Source: Candidatus Heimdallarchaeota archaeon (GTDB lineage Archaea > Asgardarchaeota > Heimdallarchaeia > Hodarchaeales > Hodarchaeaceae). From it: 37,801 bases of DNA. The notes beneath the pieces are model-generated. The model was given only the letters and a program-made list of their open reading frames with translations. It was not told the origin of the DNA and ran no database searches. The stretch lies in assembly GCA_019057635.1 (NCBI GenBank), contig DXJL01000025.1:1-37801 (forward strand), in the 5' to 3' direction. Positions 1-8,624 of the stretch are shown here, in pieces (the first letter of the stretch is position 1; each line of letters opens with the position of its first letter). Position numbers and translations under genes: made by a program.

Positions 1-489
1 AATATTACCAATATCATCGAAAGGGTTATTAGCGGTAGTGGTGGTGGTAGTAGTTGTAACATCGGTGGTAGATTCACCACCAGAGGCATCATACCAAATT
101 TCCAGAACTGTCACACGAAAATAAAGATCTTTACCATCGCCATACGCATTTACAGCAGTAAATTCTTTTTCCACATTCACAGTTGCACCAACGATTCCTT
201 CCTTAAAGGTTAAAACATAACCTGCTTCAGCATCAGGATATAAGGCTAATATATTAGCAGGTACGGTGGATTCAGTACCAAGATATACATGATAAAATGT
301 ATTATCTTCTGCAGGATCTCCCGAGTAATCAGAGGTTTCAAAGCGAAAGTAATGGACATCAACTACGTCTCCCCAGTCAGCAGTTACGGCTGCATTGGCT
401 GATTCTGCAGTATTTACCCAAAAAGTTAGTAAGAGAACAAAAACGGCCGTTTTAGTAAGAGATCTTCGTTTAAATGATGAATAAAGCAT
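1..489 (-). CDS. Secreted FKBP-like peptidyl-prolyl isomerase domain protein (3' end outside window)
   Basis: An open frame runs on the minus strand from an ATG at 489 to the window edge (163 codons, no stop). The N-terminus is basic (KRRS), followed by a hydrophobic stretch (TAVFVLLLTFW) and an ANA-A site, which is a typical Sec signal peptide. The mature part fits the FKBP pattern: a GDVVDVHYFRF strand, a VYLGT motif, a GYVLTFKEGIVGATV segment matching the FKBP 'F.KGLIGM.VGE' region, and an LYFRVTVLEIWY closing strand. Several canonical active-site aromatics are not evident, so it may act as a chaperone rather than a proline isomerase. After the domain comes a stretch of about eight threonines, probably a linker to a membrane anchor or further domain outside the window. 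It is divergent from the PAC2 gene at 719. Confidence 0.7.
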   Translation of the reverse strand, partial: MLYSSFKRRSLTKTAVFVLLLTFWVNTAESANAAVTADWGDVVDVHYFRFETSDYSGDPAEDNTFYHVYLGTESTVPANILALYPDAEAGYVLTFKEGIVGATVNVEKEFTAVNAYGDGKDLYFRVTVLEIWYDASGGESTTDVTTTTTTTTANNPFDDIGNI

Positions 490-718
490 ATTTATAGTAG
501 TTTATAAAAAATCTATATCTTTTATGTTTGTACGCACAAATCTTCGCTCGCTGTTCTCTAGTGTCGAAGGATAAGTTAGCAGGGAAACCAATCATAATAC
601 TTATCACAGAAGCTCTTTTAAGAATCGAATGCTGAAAATGAATAAATACTTCCAAATTTGATGGAACAGCTAAATCTTATTGAAGCTAGAAATAAAGAAC
701 ATAAAAAGAGGTTTAATA

Positions 719-1498
719 ATGCACGATCAATCATCAGAATTAGTTATTCGAACAGATGCGGATCAAACCATTTGTGAATGCACCCGTGATATCTCCCCCG
801 AATGGATTGTTGTTGGTTTTCCTGGTCACGGTTTGGTAGGCAATATTGCAGCTAAACACATCATTAGTGAACTGGATTTAGAGTGGATCGGTTCTATACG
901 TTCTCCATTGATACCTCCAGTATCTGTGTTCATTGATGGAGTACTGGCATATCCTTACCGAATATATGGTCGTAAAGACAAGAAAATTGGAATTCTCATA
1001 GGTGAATCTCCCTGTCCTCCCCAAGCATATTACTATCTAGCACGAGCAATGATGCAATGGGCGAGGAGTAATGGTACCAAACAGGTTATTTGTTTAGATG
1101 GATTTGTAGCTGATCCTCGTGAGAATAAATCAGACGAGGTCTATCTGGTTTGTGAACCTCAAGTCTATCAAGAGAATGAAGAGCTAAAAAGTCATAATTT
1201 CCCAAAACCACATACTGGTTTTATTTCTGGTTTATCAGGAGCAATTATGAATGAGGCTTTACTGAGTCCTATTGAAGGAATTTCTCTTTTAACACCAATC
1301 TCAACTCCTTATCCTGATCCTGGTGGAGCAGCACGGCTTATTGAAGCATTAAGCAAGATTAAAGGTCTTAATATTGATGTTACAAAACTCTTAGGGGATG
1401 CAGAAAAGATACAGAAATCTTTAATGGAACTCTCGGACAAGAATCGTCAAATTTCTCAACAAGAAACACTAGGACCCAGTAAAGGCCTTTACGTTTAA
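719..1498 (+). CDS. PAC2-family proteasome assembly chaperone homologue
   Basis: The protein has 259 residues from the ATG at 719. It shows PAC2-superfamily hallmarks: WIVVGFPGHGLVGNIAAKHI near the N-terminus, a conserved PLIPPVSVF segment, a strand with IGILIGESPCPP, and a late GGAARLIEAL helix. Archaeal members resemble the eukaryotic proteasome assembly chaperone PAC2/PbaB group, and many are of unknown role. The frame stays open upstream to a TTG at 680, but the ATG at 719 is preferred because AGAGGT (707-712) lies six bases before it. It ends 7 bases before the convergent gene at 1506-2021. The family call is secure; a role in 20S assembly is inferred. Confidence 0.8.
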   Translation: MHDQSSELVIRTDADQTICECTRDISPEWIVVGFPGHGLVGNIAAKHIISELDLEWIGSIRSPLIPPVSVFIDGVLAYPYRIYGRKDKKIGILIGESPCPPQAYYYLARAMMQWARSNGTKQVICLDGFVADPRENKSDEVYLVCEPQVYQENEELKSHNFPKPHTGFISGLSGAIMNEALLSPIEGISLLTPISTPYPDPGGAARLIEALSKIKGLNIDVTKLLGDAEKIQKSLMELSDKNRQISQQETLGPSKGLYV

Positions 1499-1505
1499 TA
1501 AAAGG

Positions 1506-2021
1506 TTATTCCTCAACCTTATGTGCCCAATTGGCAATTGTTGCCCATTTGTCAAAATACGGGCGTAAGGCCTTAACCAATTTAGATTTTAGATTCTTTT
1601 GTTTCTTTTTATCTAACTGCTGGAGTTCTGAATATGGAAGACTAAGAACCCAGTAATTTTCTTTGGACATAATTTTCTCTTTTTTCAATATTTCAAGAAA
1701 TTGATCAGAGCGAATGATGAAATGATGCTTTTCTAAGGTTTCATCTTCAGTAGGTAGACGGAAACTCAATATTAAGAAGCTCTCATTGTTCATAAAAAAA
1801 GAAATTTCTAACTTCCACACAATTTTCTGTTTCTCTCTTCTCCCTGTACATACTTTAATATCCGCATACCTTACATGTTGATTTTTATCAGAGCGGACAA
1901 TCATATCCACTTTTCCTGTGCTAGCATAAGGACTGAAAGATTCAACACCTAATTCAAATAGCTTGATCTGGGTATCTAACTCATCTAAACCTCCTGTTTC
2001 AAAGTACACGTTGTTATCCAT
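1506..2021 (-). CDS. Predicted PD-(D/E)XK-fold nuclease-like protein
   Basis: This is a 171-residue protein with an ATG start. No family is recognised by name. The N-terminal half has the layout of a restriction-endonuclease-like core: an early acidic helix (GGLDELDTQIKLFELG), then TGKVDMIV with a conserved-looking aspartate, then a strand ending in ADIKV. The spacing D...(about 17 residues)...D-x-K matches the PD-(D/E)XK catalytic signature, and the early glutamate would be the helix-1 metal ligand. A second half with alternating strands and helices and a basic, lysine-rich C-terminus could bind nucleic acid. There is no neighbouring methylase or toxin-antitoxin partner. Fold assignment by motif only. 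Confidence 0.5.
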   Translation of the reverse strand: MDNNVYFETGGLDELDTQIKLFELGVESFSPYASTGKVDMIVRSDKNQHVRYADIKVCTGRREKQKIVWKLEISFFMNNESFLILSFRLPTEDETLEKHHFIIRSDQFLEILKKEKIMSKENYWVLSLPYSELQQLDKKKQKNLKSKLVKALRPYFDKWATIANWAHKVEE

Positions 2022-2208
2022 GAGAAAGAATGCCCCAAAGTAGTTACTTCTAAGACTATGCTTAATGGTTTTATATATATTCCAATTTGTATCAATGCTT
2101 CTAATAATACATTTACAAAAATAATCAAGAGAAGTAAAAATAAAAATCTTTTGAAATTATTTTCCTTTGAGGCTTTTTCGCTTCTCTAATTAATTGTAGG
2201 AGATATAA

Positions 2209-3183
2209 CTAGGGTTGACTAGAGTTGATTTTAATTCTTTGCTGACACATTGGACACTGATTGAATACTTTTAACCATTCTAACAAATGTGTTCGATGAA
2301 AGACATTTCTACATTCGGGACATATCACTTTTTGTTCACGTGAACCAACAGACTGCCGACATATTACACAATAATCTTGGGTTTCAGTAATGCTCCCCCA
2401 CGAATATGTATCTGAATCATGATGAACTTGAACATCCCCCACGATAATTATATTTTCCCCTGTATCATCTCGTTTCAGTGTTCCATGTAATTCCCCATTG
2501 TCAAGAGCATGTTTTATAACCCGTTGTACAAGGGATGAGTCAACCATTAATTCAGGAAGGTCTTTTTGAATACAATAGAATAAGTATCCCAGTTCAACTT
2601 CATTTTGAGGACGATTTATTCGCTGATTAATGCTGGAGAACAAAAAGTTTCTTGTTTTGGCTAATAATATAAGATTTTGGTGTTTTTTATCAATTTCAAG
2701 CAGGACATCCTCCGCAGAGTCGATTACAACTTGTAGGAGTTGTTGTACCTCAGAGGATTGAAAGGGATGTGCAGATAAATACGTTTCACGTTTAGATTGC
2801 TCTAGGAAATCAGAAATCGTTTCATTATATCCCTGTACCTGACGTAACACTTTATCAACGTTCACAAGTAACTGAAGGGGTTCAATCATATCAACTGAAA
2901 CAAAAATTTGTTGAATATCTAACCTTCTGTCGTTGAGTTCCCCAAGATAACGTGACACTTCTGTGAAAAAAGGTTGGCGAAGAGATTGGTTTATTATATG
3001 GCCAAATATAACACTAAGAATTATTATTATTACTATTATCAATTGGTTATTGAATGTACTCATACCCGTATTAAAGAACATGAAAAGAAAAATAAGCCCT
3101 GAAATTGTGGCCAAGAAAAGAATGATATTGCCTGTTGTCTTTTCTCGTGATAAACGGGAAAGTTTACTCACACTAGTCGTCAT
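2209..3183 (-). CDS. Membrane-anchored RING-type zinc-finger protein (putative E3-like)
   Basis: The protein has 324 residues from the ATG at 3183. A TTG at 3225 would add 14 residues, but GGTGG lies just upstream of the ATG. Two transmembrane helices sit at about residues 19-37 and 47-65. A long helical middle follows, with a winged-helix-like stretch (VELGYLFYCIQ to NIIIVGD). The C-terminus carries eight metal ligands: C272, C275, C288, C291, H296, H299, C310 and C313. This C-x2-C-x12-C-x2-C-x4-H-x2-H-x10-C-x2-C pattern, with FH and LEWL between ligands, resembles RING-CH/RING-variant domains such as those of LTN1 or FANCL. Such domains in eukaryotes recruit E2 enzymes; Asgard archaea are known to encode ubiquitin-system genes. 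No E1, E2 or ubiquitin is in this window, so E3 activity is inference. Confidence 0.7.
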   Translation of the reverse strand: MTTSVSKLSRLSREKTTGNIILFLATISGLIFLFMFFNTGMSTFNNQLIIVIIIILSVIFGHIINQSLRQPFFTEVSRYLGELNDRRLDIQQIFVSVDMIEPLQLLVNVDKVLRQVQGYNETISDFLEQSKRETYLSAHPFQSSEVQQLLQVVIDSAEDVLLEIDKKHQNLILLAKTRNFLFSSINQRINRPQNEVELGYLFYCIQKDLPELMVDSSLVQRVIKHALDNGELHGTLKRDDTGENIIIVGDVQVHHDSDTYSWGSITETQDYCVICRQSVGSREQKVICPECRNVFHRTHLLEWLKVFNQCPMCQQRIKINSSQP

Positions 3184-3296
3184 GTAGCCACCGAATAGGT
3201 CTAAGGGAATGAGTCGAAGCTTCAAATAATAACGGCCATTGAATTAATAAAAAGTAGACTAGTTAATAATTCCGCAATAATTTTCATATTTTGAAA

Positions 3297-4265
3297 CTAT
3301 TCACCCAAAAAAGACACGCTGTGATCCGAAAGGACTAAAGAATTCGTTATGTCGTGTTTTACAAATGAATTCGGGAGAACTACTGAATTTTGTACTTTTA
3401 CTCCATCAAGTATTGAACAAAAGTCTCCAATTACTGAATTTGTTACTTTATTAGGCGTTGGGTTTTCTACCTCCTTCCCAATGAGATTACCATTGGAATC
3501 TTCTAATTCAACACTTGTTAAAAATTCGAGATTAGTGTTCCATAAATCATAGGCATTACTGATGTGATAAACTTGTGATGCAATCTTTCCTCCAACTCTT
3601 TTGCCCAGATTAATTAGTTTCATGATTGCGGGAGCTAATTCGTACTCATTTCGAATTGATTTGTCAGTTTCCTTTAATGCATCAAATATAGCAGGTGTAA
3701 AGATATAAAGAGCTGCTGAGTTTAAGTTACTCAATACTTCGGCCCTTGTCAGAGGTTTCTCACGAATATTCCACACACGTCCATTACTATAATCAACTGT
3801 GGAACTTTTACGCATCTGTTCATAATTCATCTCCTCTAGTGAAAGTGTGATAATATTACTTTCATTTAGATGAGTTTTTGATAACTTCTCTAAATAATCT
3901 GCTGAAAATAATGAATCACCAGCAAGCACAATGAAATTATCATGCTCTACATACTTCTCTATTTGAAGTACTGCATGTCCAGTTCCTAAGGGTTCTTTTT
4001 GGATAATAAAACGAAATTTGAGATCAGGATAGACCGTGTTAAGTATTTCTTGAATTCGTTGTTCTTCTGGCTTAATAACAACTGAAATTTTGTTGATTCC
4101 AGCCAATAGCAACCTTTTAATTGAATGAAGAATTATGGGAATGTTAACAATTGGAAGTAACGGTTTGCTAATCAACTGAGAAAAGGGATACATACGAGTC
4201 CCCCTTCCTGCAGCTAAAATATAAGCTGAATGGGTTCTAGTATCTATTCCTTCTTGGTTACTCAT
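3297..4265 (-). CDS. Sugar-1-phosphate nucleotidyltransferase (NTP_transferase family)
   Basis: The protein has 322 residues from the ATG at 4265; a TTG two codons earlier is less likely. The N-terminal Rossmann-like nucleotidyltransferase domain has the signature LAAGRGTRMYP (residues 17-27), followed by KPLLPI with the conserved lysine (34). A GDSL motif matches the GD metal-binding position, and an NEYELAPAI segment is typical of archaeal glucose-1-phosphate uridylyl/thymidylyltransferases. The C-terminal part (NSVIGDFCSILDGVKVQNSVV) has the hexapeptide-like rhythm of a short left-handed beta helix. It would make an NDP-sugar for glycan or glycolipid synthesis. No other sugar genes are adjacent, so the substrate cannot be named. 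Confidence 0.85.
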   Translation of the reverse strand: MSNQEGIDTRTHSAYILAAGRGTRMYPFSQLISKPLLPIVNIPIILHSIKRLLLAGINKISVVIKPEEQRIQEILNTVYPDLKFRFIIQKEPLGTGHAVLQIEKYVEHDNFIVLAGDSLFSADYLEKLSKTHLNESNIITLSLEEMNYEQMRKSSTVDYSNGRVWNIREKPLTRAEVLSNLNSAALYIFTPAIFDALKETDKSIRNEYELAPAIMKLINLGKRVGGKIASQVYHISNAYDLWNTNLEFLTSVELEDSNGNLIGKEVENPTPNKVTNSVIGDFCSILDGVKVQNSVVLPNSFVKHDITNSLVLSDHSVSFLGE

Positions 4266-4360
4266 TATCAAAAAGATTTAAGGGAGGAGATTTAATATAC
4301 TTACGTATCTCCTTTCCCTTGAAGTTCAATCTTACTAAACTGAAGGAGCCAAGAAAATCA

Positions 4361-5143
4361 ATGGTTCGTCTCAAAGCGGTCTATTTCATTACTGATGATG
4401 GGTTTAACATTTATAATCAATCCTTTGAGTCAACAGATCAAGATCAAGATATGGTTAGTAGTTTAATATTGGCATTACAAACATTCGGGAAGGAAGTTAT
4501 GTCAGAAAATGTTTTACAGACGGTGGGTTTTAGGGATGTTAGCGGGAAAAACACCGATATCGAAGGGAAAGACACAGAGGGGACACGAATGATTCTTGAA
4601 CAGGGGGTTAAAGTGAATGCTATCTGTTTTGTTGTCCTTGATAAGGATAATGCAGAACGAGAAGAATACATCTTACGTGGACAACTTCTGAAAATTATAA
4701 AAGAAGTCGAAGAAAAATATTCTGAAGAATTAAAGGATCCTATCTTTAGAAAAAACGCTTTCACAGGGTTAGAAACGCTTATTAATACCCGTTTCTTCCG
4801 TGACAAAATGTCTCGTATTTACAAACAGCAATACGCTAGTTTAAATGAATATTTAAAGTATCCAAGATCCCTCCTATTCGAACTGACGCCAAGAGGAATA
4901 AAGACCTACAATTTCTACCGTGACTATCCAGAGGTTCAGCAAAAAATGAAAATTATTGCTGTAGAAGAGTTAGATGGGCTTATTGACGATATAGAGGAAC
5001 GGAGTAGTATGATATCCTTTCAAGATTGTATTGAACGCTTTGGAACTGATCGAAGCGGGGAAATTCTTGAATTACTGAAATTGTTGACAAGAAAGGGGGT
5101 ATTTGACGCGTATAACTTTGAACGAGTGAGTATCACCGCGTAA
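4361..5143 (+). CDS. Longin/roadblock-like domain protein with C-terminal helical/winged-helix region
   Basis: The protein has 260 residues from the ATG at 4361, preceded by AAGGAG about 12 bases upstream; an upstream TTG at 4319 is possible. The first ~120 residues (LKAVYFITDDGFNIYNQSF, then a DMVSSLILALQTFGKEV helix, then strands ending in ICFVVLDKD) follow the beta-hairpin, helix, beta-strand order of longin/roadblock domains that bind small GTPases. The remainder is helical and ends in a winged-helix-like unit (MISFQDCIERFG, LELLKLLTRKGVFDAYNF). The first domain has the same rhythm as the middle domain of the MinD-like protein at 32057-33748. It is convergent with the coiled-coil gene at 5157. 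Family name unknown; the GTPase-partner role is inferred. Confidence 0.6.
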   Translation: MVRLKAVYFITDDGFNIYNQSFESTDQDQDMVSSLILALQTFGKEVMSENVLQTVGFRDVSGKNTDIEGKDTEGTRMILEQGVKVNAICFVVLDKDNAEREEYILRGQLLKIIKEVEEKYSEELKDPIFRKNAFTGLETLINTRFFRDKMSRIYKQQYASLNEYLKYPRSLLFELTPRGIKTYNFYRDYPEVQQKMKIIAVEELDGLIDDIEERSSMISFQDCIERFGTDRSGEILELLKLLTRKGVFDAYNFERVSITA

Positions 5144-5156
5144 GTGATCAAGTATA

Positions 5157-6032
5157 TTAAGATCCCCTCATATCCTTCAATGCTTTTAAGATTAGTGCAG
5201 TTGTTTTCTTACTCTCCTTCTCCATTCCCTTAATTGCCGAAATCAACTTAGTATCTACAGCTAAATTAATTTCATTCTTTATGACTTCAGGTAATTGAGT
5301 AACGGACTGATTTAATCTCTCTACTACTTGAGATAATTTTTGAATACTACCATCTTGTACCACAAGTCGCTCGGTGACTGATGTTTTAAGCTCATTTACT
5401 GAGTTTTCGAGATTTATGTTAATATGATCACGTAAGGATGCTAATTCAACTTGGATTATCGCGCTCACCCTATCTCGAAGATCGGCCACTGTTGCTAGTT
5501 GATCAGTCTGATTTTCGATCAAAGAATTTAGATTACTTTCCATCGTTTTTAAGTCATCAGAGATAGATACGAAGCTATTAATACTCACTTCATACTGATT
5601 ACTTGTTTTTTCAGTGGAATTATGAACCATAGTGGTTAAATTTTCTGATAATACCTTCATCCGTCCCACAACATCATCGACGTAACCAGCTTTTATAGTA
5701 TTAAGATCTTCTTCAATTTTCCTCTCTGTAGATTTGAAAGTAGTCTCTAGTTCATTTAATGTTGACTCCAGTGTGGTAAGGACAGGTGGTAGTTGAGCGA
5801 TAGAGGCGAGAAGTTCTGGATTAAGTCCCTCATAAGACTCCTGCACATGTCGAATGATGGTTCGAGCACTTTCTTGGAATTTTGAATCAATCGCTAGGGC
5901 AACATCAGAAAAATTACGAATGGAGGTTTCAAGTTCTTGTCGGATTTGAGAAACATCCTGACTCTGCTGAAGCATTTGAAAGATCTGCATACTTACGTCA
6001 AATATTTGTTTCAGGCTTTCTTCGATTCCCAA
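5157..6032 (-). CDS. Coiled-coil protein, unknown
   Basis: This is a 291-residue protein that is almost entirely amphipathic helix, with heptad-like runs such as LTTLESTLNELETTFKS and LNSLIENQTDQLATVADL. No signal peptide, membrane helix or cysteine motif is seen. The organisation recalls the long helical hairpins of chemoreceptor signalling regions or tropomyosin-like rods, but the conserved chemoreceptor tip is absent. The start is a TTG at 6032 with AGTGAG close upstream; an ATG at 5990 is the alternative. It lies 156 bases downstream of the 335-residue gene and may have its own promoter (TATA-like box at 6141-6150). Position suggests a structural or scaffold role with the tubulin-like GTPase cluster. 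Function unknown. Confidence 0.75.
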   Translation of the reverse strand: MGIEESLKQIFDVSMQIFQMLQQSQDVSQIRQELETSIRNFSDVALAIDSKFQESARTIIRHVQESYEGLNPELLASIAQLPPVLTTLESTLNELETTFKSTERKIEEDLNTIKAGYVDDVVGRMKVLSENLTTMVHNSTEKTSNQYEVSINSFVSISDDLKTMESNLNSLIENQTDQLATVADLRDRVSAIIQVELASLRDHININLENSVNELKTSVTERLVVQDGSIQKLSQVVERLNQSVTQLPEVIKNEINLAVDTKLISAIKGMEKESKKTTALILKALKDMRGS

Positions 6033-6140
6033 GTTCTCACTTCACTCTTCTATCCCAATATTGATTGGTAACAGGTGGTGATAATTTTACTAAAGGTGTA
6101 TCTACAATAAGTTTTCTATTTATTATTGGACTACGAAGTA

Positions 6141-6150
6141 ATTTAAATCC
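6141..6150 (-). promoter_or_regulatory. TATA-like box for the coiled-coil gene at 5157-6032
   Basis: On the minus strand this reads GGATTTAAAT, a good match to an archaeal TATA box. It would place the transcript start near 6118 and give a leader of about 85 bases. It lies in the 156-base gap between the last two genes of the cluster. Confidence 0.3.
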
Positions 6151-6188
6151 ATACAAACACGAGATATAAGTATATAACGTATTAGATT

Positions 6189-7196
6189 TCATTTAAGTCG
6201 TCTTAGTAATACAATATATCTATCATTCTGCAAAATAGCATTATTTAATCTGTGAATTAGGACAATTGTCTCGGAATACACAAATTGTCTGAAATCATTT
6301 CCTCTAGCGAGCTGAAATTCTTTTTGGATGTCTTTCACAACAGAAAAGGATATATTTGGAATCCTAGATTCTAAATCACCTGGTCCCAGATTATATTGCT
6401 GGAGGACTGAAGTACTGATGCGTATTGTGTCCTGTAATGTACGATTTCCATTGAGATAGTCTGATGTATTGGATATATATTTTTTTATGATGTTTTGAAT
6501 AATTAATTCTTCTGAAGCATCCAATTCTATCTTACTCTGTAATGGGAACATCTTTTTTAAGTTCTGCAATAATCTGGCTGCAGGCGCTTCTCGTAGAAGC
6601 TTAAAAATCAAATCTTTAATTTTTATACATGGAAACTGTATGATTTCATGAGAATTAGGGTGTGAAATTTCTTGTGTTAGAGCATATCTTTGAATTTCTT
6701 TACACCCATGGAGATAAAAAGTGGGGAAGGCTAGATTTGATAAATTCGCATAAGAATTCATTAGTGCGTCAATGGACTCAATTATACCCCATTTGTCAAT
6801 TAGACTTTCATACCTATTGAAATTTTTAATTATTTCTTTATTCTTTCCTACTAGGGTAGAAGTATCATCAAATTGTTCAGTTTGATCGATAGTATCAGAT
6901 ACTCCAATAATTTCAGTAAGTTTGAGATCTAACTTTTCTACAAGATCCATAAAAACGGGTTTTGCTTCTTTTAACGTTAACAAATTAGGCAAAGCTGAAT
7001 GAACTGTTCTTAATTCCTTGTACAATCCATCAGGGATATTTTCTCGGTTACTGATATACGAACTGAGTGTAATAATCAAATTCAAACTGGTTAGATTTAA
7101 ATTGATTAGGAAATCTAATTTGTTCTCTAGCACTTCAAGAGGTCTCTGATTTGAAGAATGACCTTCTGGGGGATGTTGATCTTTATTAAAATTCAT
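6189..7196 (-). CDS. Helical protein of unknown function in the tubulin/FtsZ-like cluster
   Basis: This 335-residue protein starts at an ATG. It looks soluble and mainly alpha-helical, and no known motif, metal site or nucleotide-binding site is recognised. The first ~20 residues are polar and probably disordered; helical stretches rich in leucine and isoleucine follow (for example LDFLINLNLTSLNLIITLSS). The C-terminus is basic (LLRRLK). It lies 43 bases after the tubulin/FtsZ-like gene on the same strand, so co-transcription is likely. Function unknown; a regulator or adaptor of the GTPase is a guess from position only. Confidence 0.7.
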   Translation of the reverse strand: MNFNKDQHPPEGHSSNQRPLEVLENKLDFLINLNLTSLNLIITLSSYISNRENIPDGLYKELRTVHSALPNLLTLKEAKPVFMDLVEKLDLKLTEIIGVSDTIDQTEQFDDTSTLVGKNKEIIKNFNRYESLIDKWGIIESIDALMNSYANLSNLAFPTFYLHGCKEIQRYALTQEISHPNSHEIIQFPCIKIKDLIFKLLREAPAARLLQNLKKMFPLQSKIELDASEELIIQNIIKKYISNTSDYLNGNRTLQDTIRISTSVLQQYNLGPGDLESRIPNISFSVVKDIQKEFQLARGNDFRQFVYSETIVLIHRLNNAILQNDRYIVLLRRLK

Positions 7197-7239
7197 AGTG
7201 ATAATTTACCTCTTTACATATCTACTCAAATGATCTATA

Positions 7240-8610
7240 TCATTTTTTTGCCTGGTTTTGTTCAGGTGTAATATAGTAGCCAAACAATTTTTCGAGATCG
7301 CTTACGGCATCCTCTAATTCTTGTTTTGTTGTACCTTTTGAGCGTTTAAACCAGTGTTGTTTCAATTCTGAGTCACCACTGTGTAAACGTATCAACGCTT
7401 TTGCTTCTTCTAATATATCATATAATTCTGGTATTCGTGGTAGGCCAAACAACAACAAAAGAGAGGCTCGTGCTTTCTCATCATCATAGGCACAATAAGT
7501 TGGGGAAATACTTGCACCTTTAGCCAAAAAAGGACTAAGAGCTTTTTTCAATAATGGATCAAATTCAACTCGTGCAATTTCTTTAGGTCCACTCAATACG
7601 GAAAATACTGAGGAAGCAGCGGGGTTTGTTCCCATATTAGTTAAACTGCAATGTGCTGCGGTGTACTCAACTGCTGCGGCTAATTGGTGCCCTACTTCTC
7701 CTACTTCAGGGAAAATGGATAAATCATCAAACATCGCGGGAACAACCACACTATCCAGTTTGAGTGCGAAATCTCCGATATCTGTGGTGGGTAAGACCTC
7801 TTTACCTAGCTCAGGTACGCCTGGTGAGAGCATTTCTGCAATAGATTCAAGAGCTAGCGGATTTATAAGTTCAACAAATGCTTCTTCCATCTGAACGGGA
7901 AGAGGGGTTGTAGTTTGACCTAAAACATTCGGTCTGGTCACATTACTATCTAATGCTGTGAGATCCAGTCCCTTCTCCCGAGTTAATAAATCAACCGCTT
8001 CTCCCCTTTGCATACTTAACACGCGACTCAACATAGTATTATTTGAAAGGAGAAGGATTAGATCAGGACCCATGTTTCCTTCCTCTAATTGTAATCGAAG
8101 AAGTTTTGATAAAGCCCATACACTGTTCACAGCTTCAGATGATTGGTTTACGAATGGCAAAACTCCAAAGACATAAATGAAAATTTTTCGCTTCTCTTGC
8201 TCTGCAAACCTTTTTCGCAACAGGCGAATTAAGGCGGGAGTGCCTCCACAACCTGTTCCTCCTCCAAAACTTGTGAAAATGCAAAAACCACTGATTCCTT
8301 CATAGCCCAATGCCTGCAATTGATTTAAAATAATATCTTCCGAATTAATCACTGATTCATACCCAGCAGAGAATTTTCCACCCACCCCAATTTCTGCATC
8401 TGAATAAAGCAAAGTACGCTTTGATGAAATAGAGTACTTTTTTCGTGCTTTTAATAAATCTCCTCTATCTGTATTCATCACTAAATATTCACGTATACGT
8501 TGTGGAAGTTCTCCTTTCTTGGATTTAGCTAAGTAGCTACCTACTAAATTACTTCCGCATTCTCCGATTCCTATAGCAAAAATTTCACTTTCTGTTTCTT
8601 CCATCGTCAT
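7240..8610 (-). CDS. Divergent tubulin/FtsZ-superfamily GTPase
   Basis: This is a 456-residue protein with an ATG start and GGTGG eight bases upstream. The N-terminal GTPase domain has the expected order: strand 1 and T1 loop GIGECGSNLV (14-23), the NTDRGDL loop (46-52), GVGG (75-78), and the tubulin signature loop FGGGTGCGG (115-123), with cysteine in place of the usual serine or threonine. FGVLP (148-152) fits strand S5. TTDIGDFALKL (275-285) is a candidate T7 loop, where a D-x-x-D pair could supply catalytic acids. It is longer than typical FtsZ cores, and the C-terminus (from about 400) is charged and helical. It is neither clearly FtsZ nor CetZ nor eukaryote-like tubulin. It lies 14 bases after the giant helical gene. 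Polymerisation and GTP hydrolysis are inferred from the family. Confidence 0.85.
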   Translation of the reverse strand: MTMEETESEIFAIGIGECGSNLVGSYLAKSKKGELPQRIREYLVMNTDRGDLLKARKKYSISSKRTLLYSDAEIGVGGKFSAGYESVINSEDIILNQLQALGYEGISGFCIFTSFGGGTGCGGTPALIRLLRKRFAEQEKRKIFIYVFGVLPFVNQSSEAVNSVWALSKLLRLQLEEGNMGPDLILLLSNNTMLSRVLSMQRGEAVDLLTREKGLDLTALDSNVTRPNVLGQTTTPLPVQMEEAFVELINPLALESIAEMLSPGVPELGKEVLPTTDIGDFALKLDSVVVPAMFDDLSIFPEVGEVGHQLAAAVEYTAAHCSLTNMGTNPAASSVFSVLSGPKEIARVEFDPLLKKALSPFLAKGASISPTYCAYDDEKARASLLLLFGLPRIPELYDILEEAKALIRLHSGDSELKQHWFKRSKGTTKQELEDAVSDLEKLFGYYITPEQNQAKK

Positions 8611-8624
8611 ATCTGATCCACCTA

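Noticed and set aside
470-655. A 61-codon minus-strand frame overlapping the start of the FKBP-like gene
   Set aside because: It has no homology-like pattern or ribosome site, and it overlaps the signal peptide region of a well-supported gene in another frame.
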